In this document: positions 50,040 to 62,322 of the stretch, one piece after another
Layout: every line of letters begins with the position of its first letter
Numbering within the stretch: the stretch's first letter is position 1
Assembly: GCA_003342815.1 (NCBI GenBank)
Contig: PTEX01000012.1
Coordinates: 5,465,825 to 5,529,824 of the forward strand
Length of the DNA: 64,000 nt
Direction: 5' to 3'
From: Eudromia elegans
Taxonomy: Eukaryota; Chordata; Aves; Tinamiformes; Tinamidae
Position numbers and translations under genes: made by a program
The notes under the pieces: model-generated
The model's database searches: none
The model's input: the letters and a program-made list of their open reading frames with translations, nothing else
What the model was told of the DNA's origin: nothing

Positions 50040-50560
50040 TTGTCTAATGCAGGTGTGTGCATGTGTACTTTCACCGACCTCGATTTGAGCACAGGGACAA
50101 ACGGAAGCCATCCCTCTGGAAAGCTCCGGGCCGGGTGTGGGTTGGTAGGAATGGGAGCTGTAGTGCCAGCAGCTCCTTCCCGTGCCCTTCGTGTCTGCCA
50201 AGGCCCTGGCATGCGGCAGGACCCGCACGTGCCCACGGATGCCAGCACCGGCCCTCCGGAGCTGCCACCTGCGCTCGGCTCCCTCCCCGCTCACCTAATT
50301 ATCTCGTCCGGAGGAACAACTCAAATATGGCAAGGAGTAATTAACAAAAGAAAACAAAACCTTGCTCCGGCTCCTTGCTATTTTTTCCCTTCCTTCTTTT
50401 CCCCTCCTCAGCCTGCTGGGAGCATTTCCACAGCCACGGGCTGTAGCTGACCCACTTTGCCGGGCGCGCGGCAGCAGTGACACTGAGGGCGCTGATGCCA
50501 TCTACTGACTGAAGCATCCTTGCCACCAACCCTGCCGGCCTCCCGGGCGGCACAGCGTTG
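50040..50560. other. GC-rich, CpG-raised block
   Basis: CpGs are frequent (CCGACCTCGA, CCGGGCCGGG, GCACGTGCCCACGG, ACCGGCCCTCCGG, CCGGGCGCGCGGC). Six or more open frames overlap on both strands, the usual effect of low stop-codon density in GC-rich DNA, so none is called. CTAATTATCTCGTCCGGAGG and GTAATTAAC near 50297-50345 contain homeodomain and HNF1-like half-sites. A regulatory element is more likely than an exon. Confidence 0.45.
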
Positions 50561-50999
50561 AAACATCCAGGCCTTTACAGCCACCTCTTTGATCAAATAT
50601 AACACGGGCTTGAGAATAAACCAGGTGCTTCAGAAATCAGGCGTCACTTCTGCCAAGTTCGCTCGACAGCAGCAAGGCAACATCTGCTAAGAAGCCTAAA
50701 ATAATCTGATGTTAGAAAAGCCTCCCAATAACCTGATTTTTTTCAGAATTGCTGAGTACCTTCTCTGCCATCGTCCTCAGTGACATTTTGTGCATTCTCA
50801 GGATCTTGGAAAATCTGGGCTGATACTGTTTTGCTAAAAATACACTCGCTTAGCGTGGGGGAAAGTGCCCCTTTTTTCATCTCCAGTGATCGCTTCAAAG
50901 AATTTCCCCAACCGTGCTGCCAAGTGGCTGTTTTCCCCTCGCAGGTGAGGCTGAGCGGTTTAGTTTTGATCCCTCAGCCTGCATTAAATACATAATCAG

Positions 51000-51420
51000 T
51001 ATTAAGTAGGTCTCTGATTTATGATATCTGCAAATAGCCACTTAAGTCAAAATATCTTTTTCTGTGTTTAAATTAACAGATACTAAATTTTATTTTGATA
51101 GCTTTAATACAATATACGGAGAAAATTTGCATTTGAAATAAGATCCTGCTAAAAATCATTCAGTGAACAGACTGGATTACATATAAGATAGCAGCAGCCT
51201 CCAGGTTAATAACAGAGAACATTTTCCCTAATAATGAATAATTACCTCTACACAGTAAAAGCAAATCACTGTGCTCAGCCCTTTTCTTAGACAATTAATT
51301 AATAAATCACAGTCCCATTAAAGGAGATGAGCTACTTCAGTATATTTTTAAGCGAGGAGGAGTCACTTGAACTGGTGTCACTTTTCGGTGATCCAAAACG
51401 CTAACAAAATCCAGCTGGTC
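51000..51420. other. Candidate conserved noncoding block
   Basis: AT-rich, repeat-free sequence with dense TAAT, ATTA and TTTATG words, no open frame and no simple repeat. The texture resembles conserved noncoding elements, but no conservation evidence is available. Confidence 0.2.
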
Positions 51421-52954
51421 TTGTAGGGCTTCATAACCTTGTAGAAAGAAGTGCTGTGCTGCCTCCCGTTAAAGCACAGGGTATCGTTTTGAGCCGGCAT
51501 TCACCCAAAGAAATGCTCACTGGATTAAATCAGCGAATCTCTCGTTACCTGGGAGTCGATGCCCAGCTTTGGGCCTTCTTTTTTTTTGTGTTTATATTCA
51601 ACTTAACTGCTCACAGGTGGTCGTTTTTGAGCAAACAGGTCCACAGCTAACTTTTAGATAAAGGAACATTACATAATAGGATACACCGTTTTCTCATTAC
51701 AGATCTTTCTATATAATTATTTTACGGTAAAAGTTTTTCACACAGATCAGAACAAATGTTATATATGTTTATTTTTATATATATAAGGTTGTAATAATAT
51801 GTTCTGTACTCATTGTTCAGACATTTCTCACCTCTCAAGACTGCGATTGCCGGGTTGGTTTAAAATGTACAGCCTGCATTACAGGCAATGCAGCTCAGCA
51901 TCATGCATATTGAATAGCAGAATATCAGTGATCATTTCTGCTTTGCTTTCAATAGCCAAGATTAAAATTCTTTGTAATCCACCTGTTGTTGTATGAGGGA
52001 GATCTAGCTTTGTTTTCTGCTTGTCATGGGTTGTCCTCTTTGACAGAAGTTTACGATATAGCATCTCTCAGATTAGTCTTGACTTGCTGCTCACTCTGGA
52101 TGAGCCGTGAGCTTTGGGACAAGGATTCAGACTCCAAGGCCATGAATAAGGAAGGCTTACCTGAGACTAGGCAGGACAATTATAACACCGCTGCATTATG
52201 CAAAGAGAATTCTATACAAACCATGAATTACAATTTTGTTTCTGCAGAATTTTTAAACCAGTCAAAAGGCTGTGTAGTTTTCTGTTGCATTTTTATGGTT
52301 CTGAAATGGTGTTGAAAGTCTTTAGGAGAGGGCTTTTTTTCTCAGTTATGTTCCACTGGTTCTAAGAATAATTACAAATATCTATAAATTATAAATTTTA
52401 TATCTGTGGATATAAATGGTAATTTTATATATATATATTTTTACCAAAACTCTGTACTTTGTGGGAGTCTTCCTAAACAGAAAGTATTTTTTGGAGACAG
52501 ATGAACAATATTTTTATTGCTCTTGGTAAAGTAAAAATGCTGTGTAGTGTTTGCTGAGTATAATATTAGGTTTGGGTTTTCTAGCACTGCTGAGATTTGT
52601 TCCATGCTGTTTTAGTGCGTAAAGGCAATAGGATGGGGTGGGAGGAGAGGTTTGTTGTTGCACCAGCTATGTGGCTGTTTTGCTTGTGGAAATGTGAGTA
52701 GTTTCTCTATTCACATCCAAAATATTGTTTTCATACTCACAGAGGAGATGATAGAATAGAAAATACCGAAGGACTTACTGCAAGAATGTAGACAATAGTC
52801 AACTCTTTTGTTTGCTGTATCCAGGTATTTTTAAGCAAGTGCTTTACAAACTGGTCACCACGTGCAAGTGTGGGGAGTCTACTAGCTCACCGAAAATGGG
52901 GTGCTGGTTTCAGAAAAAAAAAAATGCTTAATGTTCCTTTGCAATCAGTGGCGG
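51421..52954. other. AT-rich DNA without a gene
   Basis: Contains TA-rich runs at about 51755-51790 and 52380-52440. No gene is recognised. Confidence 0.5.
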
Positions 52955-53215
52955 GCTGGGAGAGCTGGAGATGACGCACGCAGCCCCAGGAAGATGTTGT
53001 GCTTGTGAGTAGGACGCGGGAGCCCATTTTGAACCCCCTCATGTGGTCTGGCGCCTTCAGAGGACCCTCCGTGCCGCGCAGAGCGGCGGCCCTGCGCTCC
53101 AGAGGCGCGGATCAGAGCGGGACCCGTGGGGGTCCTGGGGTCCTCCCCTGCTGTTGGCTCTGTCTCCTGGGGTTCTGCAGTGCTGCCTGCTGAGAAAAAG
53201 CAGGCCGGGATCTTC
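52955..53215. other. CpG-rich block
   Basis: About 15 CpGs within 260 bp (GACGCACGC, GGACGCGGG, GTGCCGCGCAGAGCGGCGG, GAGGCGCGGATC). A donor-like GTGAGTAGG follows TTGTGCTT near 53003-53013. Open frames on both strands overlap and match nothing known. It could be a small CpG island with a noncoding first exon, or a regulatory element. Confidence 0.4.
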
Positions 53216-53459
53216 GATACTCGTTCTGGCTGGTGAGGTGTTAGTGGTGGGCCTGGAATTCCAGAAGATATCAAAAATGAACTGTGCCTTGTCTTTATTT
53301 CACTTTTTGGTTGTGTAACACAGCATGCTCAACAGCATTGTGCAATAGGAAGAATCAGAATAGACATATTTTTTTAAATTGGAACATCTGTAGAATATAT
53401 TCCAAGGATGACAATTAATACACATCAACTAAATGAGACAGTTCCAGCATTGGGTTCTT

Positions 53460-53780
53460 TTTTATTTATTCATTCCTTTCACTTCTGACTTTTCTTCCTG
53501 TGACCTTCCCTGAGACCTGTGACTCATTCCTCTGGGGCCTCTTTTTTCCCTCTTCTCCATCTCATCTTTTCCCTTCCCGTCTGCTCACTCCCACGGCTCT
53601 TCTCCTTTGCTTTTCCCATTCAGTGTCCTGAGTTGCACTCAACAGTTGCCCCTCTCTGTCCATCACCTTCAGCCATGACTATTTATTACCTGGAGCACTT
53701 CTGAAGTGGCTGCTGCTTCTTCTTCTCTTGATAGGTTCCCCTGTCAGGATTTCCTCTTCTCACCATAGGACTTTTGAGGT
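53460..53780. repeat. Strand-asymmetric pyrimidine-rich tract
   Basis: The plus strand is dominated by C and T over about 300 bp, with many TCTTTTCC- and CCTTCCC-type words, but no strict repeat unit. Confidence 0.6.
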
Positions 53781-55009
53781 TATCCTTTTCCTTGCGGATC
53801 TGTCCTCCCTTGGCATTGCTGAATTCCCTCTGCAGTAGCAGGACTGGGGGCAGGCAGACACTAATTCCATGCGCAGGCAGCGTCCCCTGTAAGCGAAGGC
53901 GAAGGGAAGCGTGCGGCTGAATCTGGCCCCAGCTGCTCTTTCCCCCCTTGGCACTGCTGGCTTCAGAAGACTGAAATGCCAGTCAGAAACATCAATGAAG
54001 GTCAAAGAGGAGAACAGCACTCGCCCTTTAAAATGCTCACCGGGTGCAAATGTTAATATTGAGCTTGTGAGATGCACAGTTGGGGGATTTAGAGATCATG
54101 GCCATTACTATTTAATTAGTTATTTCTCTTACCGTCAGTTGAGATCTGCTTTTGCTCTTTCTGGCATCTGATTGCTACACTCCCCAGTCTTCTTAGCCAA
54201 AGTTTACTAATAAATATTACATAACAGGAGATGGGGGATGATGTCCTCTGGTGGGGTGCACAGAATACAGAAATACTGCATTAAACAGCCCTTGCCTGCC
54301 TAAGTCAAGCCTTCCTTTGTTTTGTGTGTATTGTGTGATTTTAGGGTGCCTTTTTTTCCTCTCCTGCAGAGGAAGAGGACAGTGAGGGAAAACCTCTCTA
54401 GTTTGTCAGAGACCAAGAAGCCCCATTTGGCAATGCCTCTTCCACCTATTGTCAGGCCTTGTGTGCAGCCTGATGGAGGCATCCTAAAGAGTCACTTGGA
54501 AACCTTATTTAAAAGATTTAGGTTTGGTTGGTTCTGCCTTTTTCTTTTTTTTTTCTTTTTTTTTTTTTTTAATCAAGCTCATCATGATAAAGCAAGCTCT
54601 GATTAGGACAAAAAAAAGTATAAAAGGTATAAAATTATTCTTCTGCTTTGAATTATAGTTTGAAATATAGTTTCTGTAACTCCCATGCCCACAACTTCTT
54701 CTCAAAGCCAGGATCCGGAGCTTCCAAAAGCAGGTACTGGGAAGAGATTCAGTAAGCAGGACCTAAAATAACACTTAAAAAGTAGGTGTATAATGGAGAG
54801 AGGACAAAGATGATCATAGGTAGCAGCTGCACAAGGCAAAACTGTATTTCACAGTAATTGTGCTGGGCTATTTGTGTCATCATAGGCTCAGTGCTATCCA
54901 GGATGTTCTCAATACCTCTCTTTCTTTCTTTTGAGATACTCTCTTTCTCTATCAATCTCTTGTCAATGACAGCAGGTGCTTTCAGGATAGATATATCCAG
55001 AGTAAGGAG
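53781..55009. other. Unannotated stretch
   Basis: Includes an interrupted T tract at 54539-54570. No gene is recognised; antisense open frames near 53760-54077 have no known domain. Confidence 0.45.
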
Positions 55010-55345
55010 ATAGTGCTGAAGAACAGAAAAATGTCTAATAAAGTCATCAGAGGACTGGACAACCAGCAGTTTACAAACACAGAGTAAGAGAACAAACTTA
55101 TTAAATTAGGAAAAAGAAGAATGAGAAGAATATTGGAAAATATTGTTGATAAAAATATTTGCAAGGGCAAAATACTACAGAAGCCAAAAGAAAAGGCTGA
55201 CTAAACTTAGGTTGGAAATTAAAGGAAGATTTCCAATTATTAGGGCAGTGTTCAAGATTCAGGAATTATATTTCTGTAAGAGTTGGAGAAGGAACAACCC
55301 GAACTGTATTTAAAAAGAATTTTGACAAATATCAAAAAAGGACCA
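55010..55345 (+). mobile_element. Ancient CR1/L3-type LINE fossil, ORF2 3' part
   Basis: Blocks appear in the order found in CR1/L3 ORF2 tails. NKVIRGLDNQQ (about 55035-55070) corresponds to the TKMIRGLE block. AAACTTAGGTTGGAAATTAA (55206-55225) corresponds to the LRLEIRKNF block. TTTAAAAAGAATTTTGACAAATA (about 55310-55332) corresponds to the FKKRLDKY block just before the stop in relatives. Frames are broken by indels. No octamer tail remains. Divergence is far higher than in the typical avian CR1 copies of this window. Confidence 0.6.
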
Positions 55346-56559
55346 TTTTGCACTTTTGCTTGCAGTAGTGCATATTGGAGTCTCTGCTAATATTTGCCTT
55401 ATTTCCCAGCTAGCTTTCACTTTGGGCTACATTCCTCAAACACTTGAGAGGTTTTTTGGTTTGGTTTGGTTTTTCATTTTTATACTATCCAGAGCGTTTT
55501 TCCAAAATGTCTTTTTTGAGCTTACATGAATCATCACTTAAAAAGAATCTGCTGGGGAACGTTTTGGGGAGAAGTCTGCTTTTTTAGGAAAGCGCGCATT
55601 TAACCCTTTTCATTCCACTGTCAGCAATTTTCACAATTGTTTCAGATTTTCTTATGGATCAGTGGGAGGAGCCCTGTTCTACCAGTCGGGGTTACTTTGG
55701 AGCTGGTACAGAAGTGGACAGCTTTTTCTAGAAATGCAAAAAGCAATTGCTGATGCATGGCATCATGAGCATCTGAGGCAATAGATTGAGCCCTTTGGGC
55801 ATGGGGACTGTGAACTATCACAATTCTAGAAAGAACATGCTTGAAAGCAGAGGTTTTCAGAATGTTTTTTTTTTCCCTTTTGTCTGTGTTTCGGTACAAT
55901 GAGGATGAACACCGACTGAGCCTATCCACATGGTCAATGAGGAGCCATGTTCAGAAAGGAGTGCTTTGTTTCTAGTCTATACCTCTGACAATCTCTAAGC
56001 TGTCGCTCCAGGACATGACCCTGTTTTGTCTGTTGTTGTCACTGGGTTGCCCTTAATTATATTGATATATTCAGAGACTTCCTGTATTTAAAAGACTAAA
56101 ATGCTGCATCATATTTTGCTACTATGTTTTCCTTCCATTTGCATTTCTTCAAATGCCTTGGAATTTTGTCACGGTGCCTTCATGCATATGCATCACATGC
56201 CACTGCAGAAGACAGAACTCTTTATTTTTAGAACTTATGAAAAATGCATCCAAACTTCAAAGATGAATTAGAAATCAAGTTTTCTGATTAGGTATTTTGG
56301 GATCCAAATCATTTGAGACCACTGGAACGTAGACAATAAAAAGGCTGCTATTAATGTATCTTTACAGAGAAAAAAAAATAGATTTTGCATAAATCCAAAG
56401 TAGTCTTCTAAGCATCCAGGAGACAGGAAATACATATCAGAAGCTAAAATGACACTTAGCCTGCCTGCCGTTTGTAGCTCACCATAGTTTTAGCATGATG
56501 GGCTATTGTTTTTGGCTGATACAACAGAAAGCATGTGAAGCGTCCTGGAATAATCTATG
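55346..56559. other. AT-rich DNA without a gene
   Basis: A short (GGTTT)n stretch lies at about 55450-55475. No gene is recognised. Confidence 0.5.
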
Positions 56560-56960
56560 TTCTATATATAATTCGCTGAAACACAAACAGAATGGCGTAG
56601 CGTAACGTTTTAGAAGTTTGGTAAGCATTATTTGCAGGGGTAGATTAAATTGCAGGATTTAGCTGCTTTGCTAACGTGTTTACAATGAATGTGACATTAT
56701 TGCATAACACAATCTTTACTGTAAATATGTATTTTAGCACCGGGTGAAAATCCACTAACCGTATTTGCAAGGTTGGAAATGTTCTATTAATTTTCAGCTG
56801 TCAGAAAATTACAAATATAAATTCTTTACAAATGAATGATTTTAATTAAGAATTTAACATGTTAAACAAATAGCACAGCCCATTATTAATCTGTGCTTAC
56901 TAAATTTGGCAGTATTTTATATTACAAATATTTCATCTGGCTTTTCAAAAATAACTTCTA
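56560..56960. other. Candidate conserved noncoding block
   Basis: Repeat-free AT-rich sequence with dense homeodomain-like words (TTAATTAAG, ATTATTAATC, GATTTTAATTAAG) and no open frame. Conservation is suspected from texture only. Confidence 0.25.
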
Positions 56961-59900
56961 CAGATGCCGTTATGAAACCTGTTATAAGCCTATGGGAGTG
57001 AAATAGTGACCTAGTAGTATGGAAAATAAAAGAGAAAAAAGAAACGTGAAGCTGCTGTGTCTGTGAAGCTCCTAAGGTCTTTGAACCTTGTCCAATGCCT
57101 AGAGCTTGTGAAATTCATAAGCTTCCCCCTTTGAAAGTGATTTGCTCTTCCAATGATTATGTAGTTTGCCGCAGAAAGTCTCTCTCCCGTGCTTGGGAAC
57201 TGACGGCACAGGAAGCCCCGCTGTGCAGTTTACAAGCTGTGCCGCAGGACAAAGGTGTCAAAACAGAATCTGCTTCAGTGTTTTCTTTATAAGAAGAAAG
57301 TTTGCTGTGGTCCAAACTCTTTCTGTTTGGACCAGTTCATTAACAAGTAGCTGGTTGTCTGCCCAGAGTTGTGCCCCTTTACAAAACCAGGGTATTAACT
57401 AGCATATTTAATTGGTTCTCATTCACAGTTCCTGTAGCACCTCCTGGAGTAAGGAAGGTGCTGTATGCACAAAACCCATGCTTTTAACCACTTGTAGCTT
57501 ATTCTTTGTAAACAGCAAAATACAGCTATACCTTAAACACTTCAAATTTGCTACCGTCTGTGAGTGCAACCTTTAGTTCAGGCGTTTAAAATAAGAATCA
57601 ATATTAGTACTGAGTGACTAATGGGAAGACATTATTTGCAAACATTATTCCTTCCTTTTTTATCTTCTCTATATCTATAACCAATATGAATATAGAGCTG
57701 AACAGTAACAGAATAACAGTAAAGCAAAGCAAAAGGATTCCACTTCAGAGAATAAGAAGGGGAAGTTTCATTCAGATGAATTGACGATAGGCAGGAAAAT
57801 ATGAAAACAGTCATGGCCTTGAGCATGGTAGGCAGGGATGGTCACCATTGAAGTGCCTTCAAAACTTACCAAGATGTGATATGGTACTCTAAAGCAGTAG
57901 AAGCAATTATTACAATAGTAGTGAATTGTGTTGTTTGACTTCTAGGCTTTTGAGCATTATTGCCAGTTTAGTATAATTAAATGAATGTCAACTGGGTGTT
58001 TCCCATTATTTACAGAGCCTTAACGTGATTCATTAATAGTATGTAAAGTATGCCAACAGAAATGCAGTGGACCTTGCAATAGGACCAAGCACAGATCAAA
58101 GCTGAAGGGTATTCAGATCTATGAAGATTTACTGTATCAGATAAAAACTTATATGACATCCAGGTTAGTTCCCATCCCACATGATATGTAGCATCTGGCA
58201 GTGCTTAGAATCAGATGCCTCAAAAAGACATGCAAGAAATCTTAAAACAGCTTGTTGGGGAGTAATGTGTCATTCAGGAAATTTCTAAACCTCTATTGCT
58301 CAGAGGTCCATAAGGAATGAGATTTTGTAGCTTTCCAAAGGCAGCGAGGGTCCTTTCAGAAGGAACAGTTTAGTCTGTGAGAAGAGACTTTGTAGGTCAC
58401 ATAACATCTCACTTGCCAAAAGGTATATTTGGTGTCTCTCTGTTTACACAAAATACTTCTTTTTTTCAATTACTCTCCTGACTCAGGAGAGAGGGGCTCT
58501 TGATCTTGTGTGTCCAGAACATAAGATCGAAGGAACATATTAAATTATAAAACCAAAAGAGTTTATTGAGATTTTTATTTTAAAAAAGTTCCTGATAGAT
58601 GCCCAAAATACAATATTATCTCATCTTTTCAGTGCCCGTTTCCATTACAAGTGGAGAAATGGGCTCAAAATATACCCAGATAAGTTTTACACAGCATCAT
58701 TACAGTACAACTCACAATGAGATATACAGGTTTGCCAAAAACAGACCTTCATTTTCTGTACCATTTTAATGAATTTTCTTATACCAGTTTTTTAACAGTT
58801 CAATGTTTCAATGAGACAGATTTTAAATTAAGAATTCCTTCACTCCTAAGCAGTTGTGATTTATGAAAAAGATCTGAAAAGATCTGATAATTATTCAGAC
58901 CCGCTCTGCTAAATGGATACATTTATTTGCACCCATCGAAGTGTTAAACTGTTGAAGTTCAGTTCCACAAACCAAACCACACCCTAAGCCCACTGGATAA
59001 ACACAGAGCATCAGCGTCTGTAAATGCGTTCTGTCAGCTTCTTATCTTGCACCACAATTAATGTTCTTCATCGCCTTTTAGGTTCTAGAAGAACAGTCTC
59101 TGCATCAAGGGCTGCCTAAAGTCTTGTCATCCGTCGGTGTTACTGCAGTGCCTGAGTTCCTGCCTGTGTAGCTAGATCATATGCTAGAGGAGGCCGGTTT
59201 GCTGGAGGAGTTGTACTTCCTTATGAAGTAGGAAAATGCAGCTGACAAAAGCTGCCCCCCATTAGGATGACTGCACACCTTAGCAGCTTTGCTGGCGTAG
59301 CTGCACTGCCAAGATCTGCTGGGGAGGCTGTGGCTGAGTTAGAGAAGCAATAAGGGGTAAAGAGAACAGAGAGAGGAAGGGGCAGATGAAGAAGAGGAGA
59401 AGAGTTTAAAGCAAGAAAGGGTCCTGCCGCATTGCAAGAGAACTGTGAAGATGTAGGAGGAGATTTTTGGAGAGGCATGAATGATTCTTGTGTTTAAATT
59501 TCTCTTTCTGCCTCTGAAAATCTGTCTTAGTAATATTACATATAGAAAGGAGATAAAAAGAGGACGAAAAGGGTTCAGGAATGAGACCGTGTTTGGGAAG
59601 GGACCTGAAGAGAGAGGCTAAAGATGGTTAATCAAGTGGTGAAATGTAGTTCTTGTGATAGCATGAACAACGTGTCAGGATAAGGAAAAAAAGAGAGTAG
59701 AAGACAGCCAAGAGCAAAGGGAAGAGTTGTGGTGCCCAGCTGAAGTCACCACATGAGGCAGAAGTAGAAACCAAGTCTTCAGGAAGGCCCCAGTGGTTCG
59801 TCTGAAAAGACACTGATGCAGGTTGTGCTGGGCTATCTGATGTGGACAAGGTGAGTGCTGGGTTGAAAAGCAGAAAGCCAAGGGCTTCAGAGGTAACTCC

Positions 59901-62119
59901 TGAGAGCTCGAGATGAGAACTTCTGCCCTTTTAGGAGACTGTAATTTCTGCACTCTTGCGACCCAGCCAGAGATGGGTTTCCCTCTGCAGTGAGCCCTGT
60001 GCAGCCACCCAGCTCTCCTCAGCTGCAGGGCCTCATCACACACGTCCCCGCTGGAATCCAGCCCGCTCCGTCAAGACGAAACGCCTGCAGTTCTTGAGCT
60101 GTTCCCGTGTCGCAGGCAGCCAGTGGTTTCTGAAAGGTTGTAGCATCGCAGCTTGCTTCGGTTGGGGTGTGCTGAAGGGCTGCGTAACCTCCCTGGGCTT
60201 GGTTAAGCTGTCCCCTACTAATTACAAACTCATGGGACTAGAACACAGGGTAAACACATAATTACTGAAGCCGTCACCAAGCTTTAACCAGGATTCTGCA
60301 GGCACAAAGAATAATAAATGGTTGCGCAAAAGGAGTAAAGAAGAGAAAAAGCAGCTTTACATAGCAGAGTTTGGGCTCAGGTTCTACTCTGCGGGCAGGC
60401 ACGGAGCTTCTGCCACCCTCCTACTTCCTACACTCAGTTAAGCCTCCAGTCTCTGTCCCTTATCACGCTCTGCTCTAAGCCAGCGGCGGGATGATGGTGC
60501 AGTTCTTGCCTCTTTAGCATTTCTTCTGTGAGCCGACAGTGTTTCACGGAGAGGACACGCGTGCTCTTTGGAGACACCCAGCTGCCACTATATTTTCTTC
60601 TCTCCCAACGGTGTATTTTGGCAGTAGATTTCCTTTGCAGCTGTGACTACAATTTGCATTCGGAGAGTATTGCTTTAGAAAGAGAAGGTATTTAACAGAG
60701 CTAACAATTATTGTTTTCATAAGCTTGGAAAGGTGATGAAAATTCCCGTCACTGCTTGTGCTCATGGTTTAAAAACAAATATCACTGGCTGCCATAAACG
60801 CTGCCTCTCTCTCCTGCTGTGACTGCTGAGAGCAGCTCAAACACAGATGCCACCTTCGCCCGTGTTTCAGTGGGAAGGGACTTTTGGTGGAGATTGCCTT
60901 CCCAGTCTCAGTCCTGGGTTGTAACTCTGCAAGGGCCACCTGACTGTGCATGAGAAGGGCAGGGAAGCTGCTCTTGTCTTAACCTCCATGGGGTAACTTG
61001 CCCATTCTGTAGGTGCTCTGCAAACTTGCAACTGTTGTTTTCATAACGGGTGAAGGACATGAAAAGAAATACTACTTACTGTGTTAAAAGGATCAGATAC
61101 TACACTTTTCCGTTTGGGGAAAAAGGTCTTTAGTGTGTGTTTAAAGAATCTTGAATTATCCTGTGTAAGTTTTTGAGTAGCAAAAAGCTTTTATCTCTCT
61201 TTTTTTTTTTTCCCTAGCAATTAATAGTAAACAAGAAGTACAAGCTTATAATTAAAGTTTTAGTAGTTACTGCTTGGTTTAAAACGACCTTGAAGTGGTA
61301 TTCCTTTTATCTTTTTCTTTTTTCCCTTTGCTAATGTGCGCTCCAGCAGGGCTAATTCCCTTTCGCTTCTCCGAGAGCTTTGTTGGAGAGAAGACAAAAC
61401 TTTGACTTTCCTCTCTTCATATTTATAATAATCTTTTTCTTGTCACGCTCTTAACATTTTGCTGCATCCACTGTTATTCCATTGTGAATGTTCCTTCTGC
61501 TGTAAGTCCAATTTTCTGCTTTTACCTCACCATGCTTAAACTATCCATTCTATTGTGCTCTGTTTTCATGAAGAACCAGCTCTTGGCAACTAGATAACAG
61601 CCCGATACTGAAGATTTCTTCTTTTCACACACTATAATGCACCTTTTCTCTTCCAAAGAGATTTCTAGAGCTCATCAAATACCCTTGCTGCAGAACAATG
61701 CGCTTTCTCTCTAATACCTCTTCTCTTCACAGAACTTTGAACGAATGGTAACTTATTTATTACTCCCTTTTAGAGAGAAAGCAAACAGTTTCATCGCTCA
61801 TGTTGAATTCTTTTGTGCTCCCTTTTTATAGTGCTGCAGTTATCTCTGGAAGGCTCTTGGCTGCGTGTTCGCTAAAGAAAGCCAATGATTTCTTTAATAA
61901 TTAGTGCTACATTTATCATGCAGGAACAAGGTCTTGCAAGTTGTCTTTGATTCCAGTCCTGTGTATTGTGCTTTGATGAAGACAAACGGCCTATGCCACA
62001 GAGCAGAAACACATGTGCTGAGAGGTACCTAAAGATCCTATCTCCTGCTTCTGTTTCTGCTCAGAGTCCTCATCCTTTCCAGAGCAAAAAGTGCTTTGAT
62101 TTACAGATTGCAAATGGGG
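56961..62119. other. Unannotated stretch
   Basis: No gene is recognised in this 5-kb stretch. Local features are a purine-rich region at 59340-59480, a GC-raised part at about 59990-60220 with open frames but no known domain, a T-rich run at 61199-61211 and a pyrimidine-rich area around 61310-61750. Confidence 0.45.
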
Positions 62120-62134
62120 GGAAAAAAAAAAAAA
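62120..62134 (+). repeat. A-run after a G6 run
   Basis: About 14 A preceded by GGGGGG. A homopolymer junction with no retrotransposon body. Confidence 0.8.
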
Positions 62135-62303
62135 GCAGCTACCAGAGGCTGGGAATGAAGTCAAGAAACCAGTTGTCCAAAATGTTCTTGCTAGCAAGCA
62201 CGTGCAGCAGCAGCATTGAGGGTGGACGAGGGAAGAACAACTGTGGTTTCAGTCTCTTTGGTAGCTGCGTGAGGTGGAATCCCACCTCGCTGAAGGTCGT
62301 CTG

Positions 62304-62322
62304 CCTGTCTGTCTGTCTGTCT
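62304..62322. repeat. (CTGT)n short microsatellite
   Basis: About four tandem CTGT units. Confidence 0.85.

Noticed and set aside
50004..50450. 148-codon plus-strand open frame and its antisense partners
   Set aside because: It lies in a GC-rich block where stops are rare. At least six frames are open on both strands and none looks like a known protein.
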